Positions 55,602-64,000 of a DNA stretch of 64,000 bases are shown piece after piece (within the stretch, counting starts at the first letter, position 1; each line of letters opens with the position of its first letter). Below the pieces are notes generated by a model, which did no database searches, was not told the origin of the DNA, and saw only the letters and a list, made by a program, of their open reading frames with translations. Location of the stretch: the NCBI RefSeq assembly GCF_000614125.1, contig NZ_BAKJ01000001.1, positions 1-64,000 of the forward strand. Reading direction: 5' to 3'. This DNA comes from Bacteroides rodentium JCM 16496. Its GTDB lineage: Bacteria > Bacteroidota > Bacteroidia > Bacteroidales > Bacteroidaceae. A program made the translations under genes and the position numbers.

Positions 55602-57419
55602 ATGAATATAGAACAGAAACTGGTATCGTCCGTCATCGGCGGGCTGAAAGCGCTTTACGGACAGGATGTTCCTGCCGCACAAGTGCAGTTGCAGAAAACC
55701 AAGAAAGAATTTGAGGGACATCTCACGCTGGTTGTATTCCCTTTCCTCCGTATGTCCAAGAAAGGACCGGAGCAGACGGCCCGGGAAATCGGTGAATACT
55801 TGCAGGCAAACGAGCCTTCGGTTGCGGCATTTAATGTCATCAAGGGCTTCCTGAACCTGACCATTGCCTCCTCTGCGTGGATAGAATTGTTGAATGGCAT
55901 TCATGCGGACAGGCAGTACGGCATCGTGGCTGCTACTGACAACTCTCCATTGGTGATGATTGAGTATTCTTCTCCCAACACCAACAAACCGCTTCATTTG
56001 GGCCATGTACGCAATAATCTTTTGGGAAATGCGCTGGCTAATATAGTGGCTGCCAACGGTAATAAGGTAGTAAAGACAAATATTGTCAATGACCGTGGAA
56101 TTCATATCTGCAAGTCCATGTTGGCATGGCAGAAGTACGGGAATGGTGAAACTCCCGAATCATCCGGCAAGAAGGGAGACCACTTGATTGGCGATTACTA
56201 TGTTTCCTTTGACAAGCATTATAAAGCGGAAGTGAAAGAACTGATGGCCAAATTCCAAAGCGAAGGCATGAATGAGGAAGAAGCCAAAGCCAAGGCGGAA
56301 GCTGAATCTCCTTTGATGAAGGAGGCTCGTGAAATGCTGGTAAAGTGGGAGGCCAATGACCCCGAAGTGCGTGCGCTCTGGAAGAAGATGAACGACTGGG
56401 TGTATGCAGGTTTTGACGAGACTTACCGTATGATGGGCGTAACTTTTGATAAGATATATTACGAATCGAACACGTACCTCGAAGGTAAGGAGAAGGTAAT
56501 GGAGGGCCTGGAGAAAGGCTTCTTCTACCGCAAAGAAGACGGCTCTGTATGGGCAGACCTTACGGGTGAGGGATTGGACCACAAGCTGTTGCTGCGTGCG
56601 GACGGTACATCCGTCTACATGACGCAGGATATAGGTACTGCCAAACTCCGCTTTGCAGATTATCCCATCGACAAGATGATTTATGTGGTGGGCAACGAAC
56701 AGAATTACCATTTCCAGGTATTGTCCATCCTGCTCGACAAACTGGGCTTCGAATGGGGTAAAGGGTTGGTGCACTTCTCTTACGGTATGGTGGAGCTTCC
56801 CGAGGGCAAGATGAAGAGCCGCGAAGGTACCGTAGTTGATGCTGACGACCTGATGGCGGAGATGATTGATACAGCCAAGGAAACCAGCAATGAACTGGGC
56901 AAGCTGGATGGTCTGACAAAGGAAGAGGCGGACAATATCGCCCGTATCGTTGGTCTGGGTGCCTTGAAGTACTTCATCCTGAAAGTGGATGCCCGCAAGA
57001 ACATGACATTCAATCCGAAAGAGTCCATCGACTTTAATGGTAATACGGGACCGTTCATCCAATATACCTATGCACGTATCCAGTCTGTTCTCCGCAAGGC
57101 AAAAGAGGCCGGTATCGAAATCCCTGCCCAGTTGCCTGCCGGCATTGAACTGAGTGAGAAGGAAGAGGGACTGATACAGATGGTTGCCGACTTTGCCGCT
57201 ATTGTGAAGCAGGCAGGTGAGGATTACAGCCCGTCCATCATTGCAAACTATACGTATGACCTTGTGAAGGAATATAACCAGTTCTACCATGACTTCAGCA
57301 TTCTGCGTGAGGAGAACGAAGCAGTGAAGATATTCCGCCTTGCATTGTCCGAGAATGTAGCCAAGGTGGTACGCTTAGGCATGGGATTGCTGGGAATTGA
57401 GGTGCCGGATAGGATGTAA
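55602..57419 (+). CDS. argS: arginyl-tRNA synthetase
   Basis: Class I aminoacyl-tRNA synthetase, 605 residues, intact. SSPNTNKPLHLGHVRNNLLG contains the HIGH-type signature (HLGH), YGMVELPEGKMKSREGTVVD the KMSKS-type loop (KMKSREG). The N-terminal Add1 domain (QKLVSSVIGGLKALYG) and the C-terminal helical DALR domain (EYNQFYHDFSIL, LALSENVAKVVRLGMGLLGI) are present. It is monocistronic, with promoter and terminator. Confidence 0.97.
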   Translation: MNIEQKLVSSVIGGLKALYGQDVPAAQVQLQKTKKEFEGHLTLVVFPFLRMSKKGPEQTAREIGEYLQANEPSVAAFNVIKGFLNLTIASSAWIELLNGIHADRQYGIVAATDNSPLVMIEYSSPNTNKPLHLGHVRNNLLGNALANIVAANGNKVVKTNIVNDRGIHICKSMLAWQKYGNGETPESSGKKGDHLIGDYYVSFDKHYKAEVKELMAKFQSEGMNEEEAKAKAEAESPLMKEAREMLVKWEANDPEVRALWKKMNDWVYAGFDETYRMMGVTFDKIYYESNTYLEGKEKVMEGLEKGFFYRKEDGSVWADLTGEGLDHKLLLRADGTSVYMTQDIGTAKLRFADYPIDKMIYVVGNEQNYHFQVLSILLDKLGFEWGKGLVHFSYGMVELPEGKMKSREGTVVDADDLMAEMIDTAKETSNELGKLDGLTKEEADNIARIVGLGALKYFILKVDARKNMTFNPKESIDFNGNTGPFIQYTYARIQSVLRKAKEAGIEIPAQLPAGIELSEKEEGLIQMVADFAAIVKQAGEDYSPSIIANYTYDLVKEYNQFYHDFSILREENEAVKIFRLALSENVAKVVRLGMGLLGIEVPDRM

Positions 57420-57427
57420 ACATCGCA

Positions 57428-57477
57428 CTATAAAAGATAAGCCCGGGGATACTTCTTCGGGCTTATTCTTTTATAGT
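57428..57477 (+). terminator. argS terminator
   Basis: ATAAGCCCG (57437-57445) pairs with CGGGCTTAT (57458-57466), extended by ACTATAAAAG/CTTTTATAGT with one bulge, followed by T-rich sequence. Confidence 0.8.
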
Positions 57478-57552
57478 ACAATTTTTATTCTTGTGGTATA
57501 AATAATAGAAGTTTAAATTATCGTCTCCTTTCTCCCATTTTATACGTGTAGA

Positions 57553-59961
57553 CTAAGTCCTATTTTGTCTTGCTTGTTTTGGCAGTTGCTTGGCGGTTGT
57601 TTTAGTCGTTTTCGTTGCTTTCACCGCCTTTGCAGTCCGCTTAGACTTGCCCGTATCCTTGTCGCTTTGCAGTTTCACAATTTCCAGACAAGCTTGAAGG
57701 TTCAGGTCTTGAGGGATGATGTCTTTAGGAATCTTGTAGTTGCTGCCTTTATAAGCGATGTAAGGGCCATAGCGTCCGTTCAGGATTTCCAGTTCCGGTT
57801 CTTCCTCAAACTTCTTGATATGTTTCTGGGCTTCTGCTTCTTGTTTCTTTTGCAAAAGTTCAATAGCTTCTTCCAGCGTAACAGTCATCGGGTCCATTGT
57901 CTTGGGTAATGAGGCATACAAGCCGTTGTTCTGGATATAAGGTCCGAAACGTCCCGCACCTACGACTACATTCTTACCTTCGTACTCTCCGAGAGTGCGG
58001 GGAAGTTTGAACAGCTCCAGCGCTTCTTCCAGCGTAATGGTCTCGATGGACATTTCTTTTTTTACCTGGGCGAAACGGGGCTTTTCCTCATCTTCGGCAG
58101 TACCTATCTGTGCTACTGGGCCGAAACGTCCGATTTTTACAGACACTTGTTTTCCGCTGACGGGGTCTGTTCCCAGAATCCGTTCGCCTGCCTTGTGGGC
58201 AGTTTTCGCGGCAAGTGTGTTTTCTACTGAAGGATGGAATTTCTTATAGAATGTTTTCAGAATGGCGGTCCATTGCTTGTCACCTTCGGCTATTTCGTCG
58301 AATTGCTTTTCGACGCTCGCAGTGAAGTTGTAGTCAAGGATGTCCGGGAAGTACTCTATCAGGAAGTCATTGACCACAATACCGGTGTCTGTTGGCATCA
58401 GTTTTGACTTTTCGGCTCCGGTGATTTCTGTATGGTTGTTGTCCGTTATTTCATCACCCTGCAGGTTAAGCACATTGTAGGTGCGTTCTTCACCCGTTTT
58501 TTCTCCTTTTATCACATATTCGCGTTGCTGGATGGTGGAAATGGTCGGAGCATAGGTAGACGGACGTCCGATACCCAATTCCTCCAATTTGCGCACAAGG
58601 CTTGCTTCCGTGTAGCGGGGAGGGTGTTGGGTGAAACGTTCGGTAGCGGTGATACCTTCATGTTCGAGCTTCTGTCCTTTTTTCAGAGGGGGCAGTAGGC
58701 GTGCCTCATCTTCCTGGGTTTCTACGTCATCGTCGTATGATTCGCGGTAGACACGGAGGAAACCGTCGAATTTCACCACTTCGCCGGTTGCAGTGAAAGT
58801 CTCCGTCTCGTTGCTGATAGCAATGGTTACGGTTGTCTTTTCCACTTCGGCATCTGCCATCTGCGAGGCGATGGTGCGTTTCCAGATGAGGTCGTACAGC
58901 TTTCTTTCCTGCGGCGTTCCTTCTATCTTGGAGTTCTCCATGTAGGTGGGGCGGATAGCTTCGTGGGCTTCTTGCGCTCCTTTGGTCTTGGTGGCGAAGT
59001 AGCGGTTGTGCACGTAGCGGTCGCCCATCAGGTTGGAGATGGTTTCACGGCTGGCGTTGACGGCAAGTTCGGAAAGGTTGACGGAGTCGGTACGCATGTA
59101 GGTTATCAATCCCGATTCGTACAGACGTTGCGCCACCATCATGGTCTGTGCCACGGTGAAGCCCAGTTTGCGGGCAGCTTCCTGCTGCAAGGTGGAGGTG
59201 GTGAACGGGGCGGCGGGAGTTTTCTTCAGCGGACGGGTAGTGATGTCGCTGATGGTAAAAGTGGCTGCTTTACAGCTCTCCAGCAATTTCCGGGCTTCTG
59301 CCTTTGTCTTGAGCCGGTGCGCCAGTTCGGCTTTCATTTCCACTGTTTTGCCGTCAGTGTCCGGAACGAGGAATACAGCGGTAACACGGTAGGATGCTTC
59401 GGTCTGGAATGCATGTATCTCGCGTTCGCGCTCTACAATGAGACGGACGGCTACGGACTGTACACGGCCTGCAGAAAGGGCAGGTTTCACTTTCTTCCAC
59501 AATACCGGTGAAAGTTCAAAACCTACGATACGGTCCAGGATACGTCGGGCTTGCTGGGCATCGACCAGGTTGATGTCAATGTCACGGGGATTTTCTATCG
59601 CTTTCAGGATGGCACCTTTGGTGATTTCATGGAAGACGATACGTCTGGTGTGTTCCGGTTTCAGTTTCAGCACTTCGTACAAGTGCCATGCGATGGCTTC
59701 CCCTTCGCGGTCCTCATCGGAAGCCAGCCATACGGTTTCTGCCTGCTCGGCTTCTTCTTTCAGCTGGGTTACGAGTTTCTTTTTATCCGCCGGTATCTCG
59801 TAATGCGGTTTGAAGTCTTTGTCTACGTCAATACTGAATTCTTTTTTCTTCAAATCACGTATATGGCCGTAGCTGGAAAGGACTTTGAAATCTTTTCCAA
59901 GGAATTTCTCGATGGTTTTCGCTTTCGCCGGAGACTCGACTATGACAAGGTTTTTCTGCAT
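57553..59961 (-). CDS. topA: DNA topoisomerase I
   Basis: Type IA enzyme that relaxes negative supercoils. Start at 59961 (MQKNLVIVESPAKAKTIEKF) is preferred because an open upstream extension would overlap the promoter. TOPRIM motifs are LVIVESPAKAK and ASDEDREGEAIAWHL; the catalytic Tyr lies in SGLITYMRTDSVNLS. Instead of Cys4 zinc ribbons the C-terminus has repeated TOPRIM-C type units (GRFGPVAQIG, GRFGPYIQNNG, GRYGPYIAYKG) and a Lys/Thr-rich basic tail. Intact, 802 residues. Confidence 0.96.
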   Translation of the reverse strand: MQKNLVIVESPAKAKTIEKFLGKDFKVLSSYGHIRDLKKKEFSIDVDKDFKPHYEIPADKKKLVTQLKEEAEQAETVWLASDEDREGEAIAWHLYEVLKLKPEHTRRIVFHEITKGAILKAIENPRDIDINLVDAQQARRILDRIVGFELSPVLWKKVKPALSAGRVQSVAVRLIVEREREIHAFQTEASYRVTAVFLVPDTDGKTVEMKAELAHRLKTKAEARKLLESCKAATFTISDITTRPLKKTPAAPFTTSTLQQEAARKLGFTVAQTMMVAQRLYESGLITYMRTDSVNLSELAVNASRETISNLMGDRYVHNRYFATKTKGAQEAHEAIRPTYMENSKIEGTPQERKLYDLIWKRTIASQMADAEVEKTTVTIAISNETETFTATGEVVKFDGFLRVYRESYDDDVETQEDEARLLPPLKKGQKLEHEGITATERFTQHPPRYTEASLVRKLEELGIGRPSTYAPTISTIQQREYVIKGEKTGEERTYNVLNLQGDEITDNNHTEITGAEKSKLMPTDTGIVVNDFLIEYFPDILDYNFTASVEKQFDEIAEGDKQWTAILKTFYKKFHPSVENTLAAKTAHKAGERILGTDPVSGKQVSVKIGRFGPVAQIGTAEDEEKPRFAQVKKEMSIETITLEEALELFKLPRTLGEYEGKNVVVGAGRFGPYIQNNGLYASLPKTMDPMTVTLEEAIELLQKKQEAEAQKHIKKFEEEPELEILNGRYGPYIAYKGSNYKIPKDIIPQDLNLQACLEIVKLQSDKDTGKSKRTAKAVKATKTTKTTAKQLPKQARQNRT

Positions 59962-60003
59962 AAATTTCTGTTTTTTAGTGACTCCCGCCACTGAATTCGC
60001 CCG

Positions 60004-60011
60004 CAAAAGTA
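60004..60011 (-). promoter_or_regulatory. -7 box TACTTTTG for topA
   Basis: Complement of CAAAAGTA, exact TAnnTTTG, 43 bp before the start codon. Confidence 0.6.
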
Positions 60012-60106
60012 GGAAAAAAAGATTCTTCCCACCTTATAATATAAGGAGAATTTAGCAAAAATGACCTTTTTTGTTCAAATTAGAGCTCCGGCTTGTGCTG
60101 CCCCTA

Positions 60107-61738
60107 TTAAAAGAGGAAGCTTACTCCGCCTAAGAAACTGAGACCTTCTGAAGGGTATCCCCAGTAGTACTGGTAATCTTTGTTCAGCAAGTTGTTCACG
60201 CGCGCATACACGGAGATACCTTTGAAGAGTTCGTAACTGCCGTTTAGATAGAGATTGCTGACGGGGTCTGCCTTGTTGCCCTCCACGCCCTGGCGTGAGA
60301 TGTGCTGATAGCCGATGCCGACAAGCAGTGGGGAGATGGGGCGTACCTTGAGATTGAGATTGCCTTCCACGGCCGGTTTGAAGCTTACTACGACATCAGA
60401 ACCGTCTGAGTCTGTTGTCCAATGGCGATAGACGGCATTGGCGGCGAGATAGAAAATATCCTTGTAGTTGTAGCTCAGGTCAGCTCCTGCATAGAGATTC
60501 TTGGTGTCTTCTGCGAGGAAAACATTGCTTATCCCGTCGGACTTGACGGTCGGAGTGTCAATCAGGTCGTTTTTCAAATCTTGATACCCGCCGTATAGGT
60601 TGAACCACAATCCGCTGACCGGGCTTGCCTTGAAGCCGATGGCTGCGTTGAGCTGTTCGTAGGTATTGTCAAGCTGCTGGTTTGTAATGCCATAAGGCGT
60701 AATGGTTTCCAGACGGCGGAAGTCGTTCTGTAGTCGTCCTCCCTTACCTTGTGCGTAGAGGATGTAGCTGTCCGAGAAGATGTATTGTATTTCTACGTCG
60801 GGAGCGGCGCGGAACTTCTTGCCGAAACCGAAAGCCAGGTCGACGTGTGCGCCGAGACGTATTTTCCAGTCGTCATTCTGAAAGAGATAGTATGGATTGA
60901 AGTCTACGTCGGTGTGATTCTCGAAACGTCCGTCGCTGTAGAATGTATTGTCCATGGCAAAAGCCATGCCGATGGTCTGCTCATCGGCGATGGAACCGGT
61001 GACATCGGCTTTGGTGCGCACGATATTTTCTTTGATATTGTTCACCATGAGGTCGTGTTGGCGCTGGTAGACCAACAAATTGGTTTCGGCGCGGAATTGG
61101 AGAGGCATATCGTCGCTCGTGGAACTTACCCCGAAATGTACATCACCCGAAACGAATTTCTGCTTGTTGCTGACGAAGTCGGGCAGGAAGTTGAAATTGC
61201 TTTGGTTGAACTTTCCGGCAATATTCAAATCGACTTTGCTGAAGGCATGTACATAATCCATGGCAGCATGGGTACGGTAGTAGAATGAATTCCACTTCCC
61301 GCCATTATCCGGCAAGTCCAGTTTGCCATCCATGCCATCCATTGTGAATGTCAGGTTGAGGCGGTCTTTGGGGGATAAGGAGAAGAGGTAGTTGGCGCGT
61401 ACATCGAGGTTGCCGTAGTTGCCGTATCCCAAGCGTACATATCCGGGCAACGCTTTCGCCTGCGTCTCTTTTCCGGTATAGGCTTGCATGATACCTGCCG
61501 GGATATGGGTTGCAGGCATCAGGGTGGCGTCATATTCCACCGCCTTTTTGCTGACGGTAGGAGGTTCCACCTTGGGAAGCACGTTCACTTTGGAGGCGTC
61601 CATGATGTCCGGATTATATTCTTGTTCCACGACTACCGTACGGTTCATGGTGGTGTCTTGGGGGTGTGTCTGGGCTTGTGCTCCCAAAGAGAGGGAGGCA
61701 AGCATAGTTCCTGCGAGGATATATTGTATCTTTTTCAT
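60107..61738 (-). CDS. outer-membrane beta-barrel protein, TonB-receptor-like without plug
   Basis: 543 residues; function unknown. Signal peptide MKKIQYILAGTMLASLSLGAQA. A conserved N-terminal stretch (VVVEQEYNPDIMDASKVNVL, PKVEPPTVSKKAVEYDATLM) could be a periplasmic interaction segment. Then alternating strands of a porin-like barrel (LGYGNYGNLDVRANYLFSLS, LNLTFTMDGMDG) ending in SVYARVNNLLNKDYQYYWGY and SFLGGVSFLF, with a terminal Phe as usual for outer-membrane proteins. There is no plug domain, so it is not a standard receptor. It lies 222 bp after the TPR gene in the same direction; the two may act together in envelope assembly. Confidence 0.8.
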   Translation of the reverse strand: MKKIQYILAGTMLASLSLGAQAQTHPQDTTMNRTVVVEQEYNPDIMDASKVNVLPKVEPPTVSKKAVEYDATLMPATHIPAGIMQAYTGKETQAKALPGYVRLGYGNYGNLDVRANYLFSLSPKDRLNLTFTMDGMDGKLDLPDNGGKWNSFYYRTHAAMDYVHAFSKVDLNIAGKFNQSNFNFLPDFVSNKQKFVSGDVHFGVSSTSDDMPLQFRAETNLLVYQRQHDLMVNNIKENIVRTKADVTGSIADEQTIGMAFAMDNTFYSDGRFENHTDVDFNPYYLFQNDDWKIRLGAHVDLAFGFGKKFRAAPDVEIQYIFSDSYILYAQGKGGRLQNDFRRLETITPYGITNQQLDNTYEQLNAAIGFKASPVSGLWFNLYGGYQDLKNDLIDTPTVKSDGISNVFLAEDTKNLYAGADLSYNYKDIFYLAANAVYRHWTTDSDGSDVVVSFKPAVEGNLNLKVRPISPLLVGIGYQHISRQGVEGNKADPVSNLYLNGSYELFKGISVYARVNNLLNKDYQYYWGYPSEGLSFLGGVSFLF

Positions 61739-61772
61739 AATGTGCTATATTTCTTATGTATTAGTATCTTTA

Positions 61773-61915
61773 TTCTCCTCCTTCGGGAAGGAGGAGTACC
61801 CGTAGGGGGAGGTGTAGGTAGCACACAGGAAGAGCAATGATATAAATTCATAGTCTTATGCTCTCTACCACCCCGCCTTTCAGGCACCCCTCCTCCCAGG
61901 AGGAGGGGAATTTAA
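61773..61915. repeat. pair of GC-rich palindromes (REP-like) between the TPR and barrel genes
   Basis: CTCCTCCTTC-GG-GAAGGAGGAG-type hairpin at 61776-61796 and CCCCTCCTCCC-A-GGAGGAGGGG at 61891-61912. The segments between (GTAGGGGGAGGTG and CACCCCGCC or CACCCCTCC) are also roughly complementary, so the whole forms a large inverted pair. Confidence 0.55.
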
Positions 61916-61960
61916 AATACTACTATGATATAAACTAAATCTCAACATCTACTTGTTTTC

Positions 61961-64000
61961 TTACTTCAATTTCTCCAGTCTTTCGTTAATCATGCTTGCT
62001 ATATCGTCGTCGGCCTGGTAGTTCTGCTGCAGACTCAATAGGTATTGGCGTGCATCGAGCTTCTTGTCCATGGCTACATATACATCAGACAGAAGGATGA
62101 AACTGCGTGCCAGCCAGTAGGCATGCGGTGTGCTCTGGTCGATGAAATGAAGGATTTCCTTTTCTGCAGAGGCATAGTTACCGGCGTTGTACCATTGCAG
62201 TGCCACCAGATATTTGGCCTCGGCTCCATAAAGGGTACGGGTGTCTTTGGCCAGCAGCTGAAGGTCATCCATTGCCTTCTTGTCGGCTTTCTGGTTGAGG
62301 TATGCCTTGGCACGGTAGTACAATGCCTCGTTCCGGAGCTCCGGAGACAGCTTGGCTTCGGCAAGCAAGGCTGTGGCGGCGTTGATGACTTCCGCATCAT
62401 CATGCATCAGTGCTCCACAGCGCAGTACACCGATAGCGCCAAGCTGGCGGCGCTCTGCCGTGGTGGCTTTGGCCTGCAATTTCTTGTAGTCGGCCAATGC
62501 CAGGTCATATTGCCGGCGGTTGAACAGTATTTCTCCATGCATCAGCAAAGCCTCTTCAGAATATGGGTTATCGGGGTATTCCAGCAGTTTTCCGGCATGT
62601 TCCAATACCGCCTCGTCATCTTTCTGCTCTTTGCCTATGACGCAGAGGTAGTAGTGTGCATTCAGGCTGAAAGCGCCTCCCGGATAACTTTGCAGATAGC
62701 GGGTGAAGCTTTCTTTGGCAGGTGCGGCTTCGCCTTTCATATATACTTTTTCGGCAGCGATGTAAGTCAGCGAGTCTTGCTCACTGGGTTCGAAGCGGAT
62801 TTCTCCCGGCATTTGGGCGGCAAGGGCGGCAAACTCGTCCACACGGTTGGCATCTACGTAGATGGACTTCAAGTCGCGCATGGCAAGGCGGGCTTCCTCG
62901 CTTCCGGGATATTGGGTGACTACATGTTTGTAGGCTTCTATGGCACGGTCATAGTCGTCGTTCTGGTAGTAAAGCAGGCCGATTTCAGCAGCTGCTTTAC
63001 GGCTGACGGGACTCTCGGGATACTTGCCGAGCAATTCGCGGAAGGTGGCAATAGCTTGGGGGCTGTTGTTGCTCTGTACGTAGGAGCGCCTTTTTCGTAA
63101 AGGGCATTGATGGCATAAGGCGAATCGGGATATTTGGCGGCAAGGCGGTCCAGCATGCTCACTTTCTCCGTATAGTTCTTCTGCATGCCATATACCAGTG
63201 CCAGCTGATAGACGGCGTAGTCTCCGGCAGGAGTGTTCAAGTTTTCGGCTTTGGCATAGTATTGCTTGGCCTCGTCGAAGCGGCGGACGTGCAGGTTGCA
63301 GTCACCGATACGGTTGTAGGCATCTGCCAATGCAGTCGGGTTTTCGCCTTTCTCCTGTTGGACAAAGTTGCGGAAACGGTTCTCTGCCGCCGAATAGTCT
63401 TTCTGGTGGAAAGCGATGTAGCCCAGGTTATAGTAGGCAAGGGCGAACATCTCCGTATCCCTCTGCCGGGTGAGTGACAGATATTCGTTGAAGTTGCGGG
63501 CAGCTTCTCTCATCCGGTTCAGGCGGTAATAAGACTCGCCGAGCCAGTAGAGGGCGTCTGCCTTGGTCTGGAGGTTGTATTGCCCCAGCGTGACGCTTTG
63601 GTCGAAGTAACCGATGGCCTGCTCGAACTGCGTGTTGGCAAAAGACTGGGTCCCGAGTTGGAACAGAATCTTTTGTTTGGCTTCCAGAATGGCTTTGCTG
63701 GGATGGGAGATACGGTCGATGGACTTGAGCGCGGCATCATAGCTGCGTGTATTCATGTATACTTCCACCAGGTAGTTGCTGACTTTCTCGGCATAAGGAG
63801 AGTTTGGAAACTCGTTCAGGAATTTCTCAAAGACGGTCACCGATTCGCCGAAAGCGGAATAGGAGGTCTCGTGAATACATAAGGCGTAGTTATAGGCGGC
63901 TTGTTCCTTGATTTTCGGGTCGGCATTGGAAGCGGCAGCCTGCTCGAAGGCCATACGTGCCTTGGTCTTGTCGGCCAGTTGCAGGTAAGCCAGTCCCATG
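61961..64000 (-). CDS. tetratricopeptide repeat protein, 5' end outside the window (frameshift near 63088)
   Basis: The sequence enters from the right edge in the middle of the gene, so the N-terminus is missing. At least 670 residues of TPR units: AYNYALCIHETSYSAFGESV, ALYWLGESYYRLNRMREAAR, AYYNLGYIAFHQKDYSAAEN, LADAYNRIGDCNLHVRRFDE, GLLYYQNDDYDRAIEAYKHV, WLARSFILLSDVYVAMDKKL. It ends SMINERLEKLK. After NALYEKG the frame changes; the next frame gives RSYVQSNNSPQAIATFRELL, so one C of CC is likely missing near 63088. TPR scaffolds of this size usually organise protein complexes in the periplasm. It precedes the outer-membrane barrel gene. Confidence 0.85.

Noticed and set aside
56160..57290. 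376-codon open frame antisense to argS
   Set aside because: Covers the conserved catalytic core of argS on the other strand; no domain recognised.
42..63088. Programmed frameshifting as an explanation of the many frame changes
   Set aside because: No common slippery sequence or downstream structure was seen; the sites are in unrelated genes, and a missing base restores each.

Overview
The window comes from a gut-type Bacteroides chromosome. The evidence is recurring -7 boxes of the TAnnTTTG class in front of genes, SusC/SusD-type outer-membrane genes, a hybrid two-component (HTCS) regulator, a single-chain SecDF, ATP-type PEP carboxykinase, two-subunit 2-oxoacid:ferredoxin oxidoreductase genes and a mobile-looking restriction cassette. 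Species cannot be fixed from the sequence alone.

Layout: 0-2.6 kb YfhO-like membrane protein (-). 2.6-4.9 kb NotI-type restriction endonuclease and its C5-cytosine methyltransferase (-), next to a 129-bp MITE-like element with 9-bp direct repeats. 5.0-6.2 kb mtnN-luxS (+). 6.3-8.6 kb acyl-CoA ligase and XRE/cupin regulator (-). 8.8-12.7 kb outer-membrane barrel, DUF4251 protein and a membrane-anchored winged-helix regulator (-), with a three-copy 11-bp operator-like repeat in front of the barrel gene. 12.8-23.9 kb housekeeping genes: rpsO, typA, nitroreductase, pckA, upp, korAB, tRNA-Arg(CCT), and a TPR-sensor histidine kinase. 23.9-46.9 kb a xylan utilisation locus. 47-64 kb secDF, M3 peptidase, EEP-family phosphatase, two rhomboids, HU, argS, topA, an outer-membrane barrel and a TPR protein that runs off the right edge.

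The xylan locus has two leftward operons and a rightward regulator. Operon 1 (41957 to 33303) encodes SusC-like and SusD-like uptake proteins, a surface glycan-binding lipoprotein and a GH10 xylanase with two carbohydrate-binding modules inside its catalytic domain. Operon 2 (33056 to 23918) encodes a GH35-like enzyme, an SGNH acetylesterase, a GPH-type symporter, a GH10 xylanase, GH43 and GH67 alpha-glucuronidase. The HTCS regulator lies at 42782-46863 (+). Both operon promoters carry the same candidate operator, GTWACAT direct repeats 20-21 bp apart, starting 53-54 and 74 bp upstream of the -7 box. A 4 x 22-bp tandem array also lies between susC and the HTCS gene.

Seventeen of about 40 protein genes are broken by single-base indels (about 25, nearly all loss of one base in a short homopolymer), although both frames on each side stay fully conserved. 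I treat these as probable sequence errors and annotate the full-length genes, giving the break points. The strongest argument is biological: an intact NotI-like nuclease beside a methyltransferase broken twice would not be tolerated.
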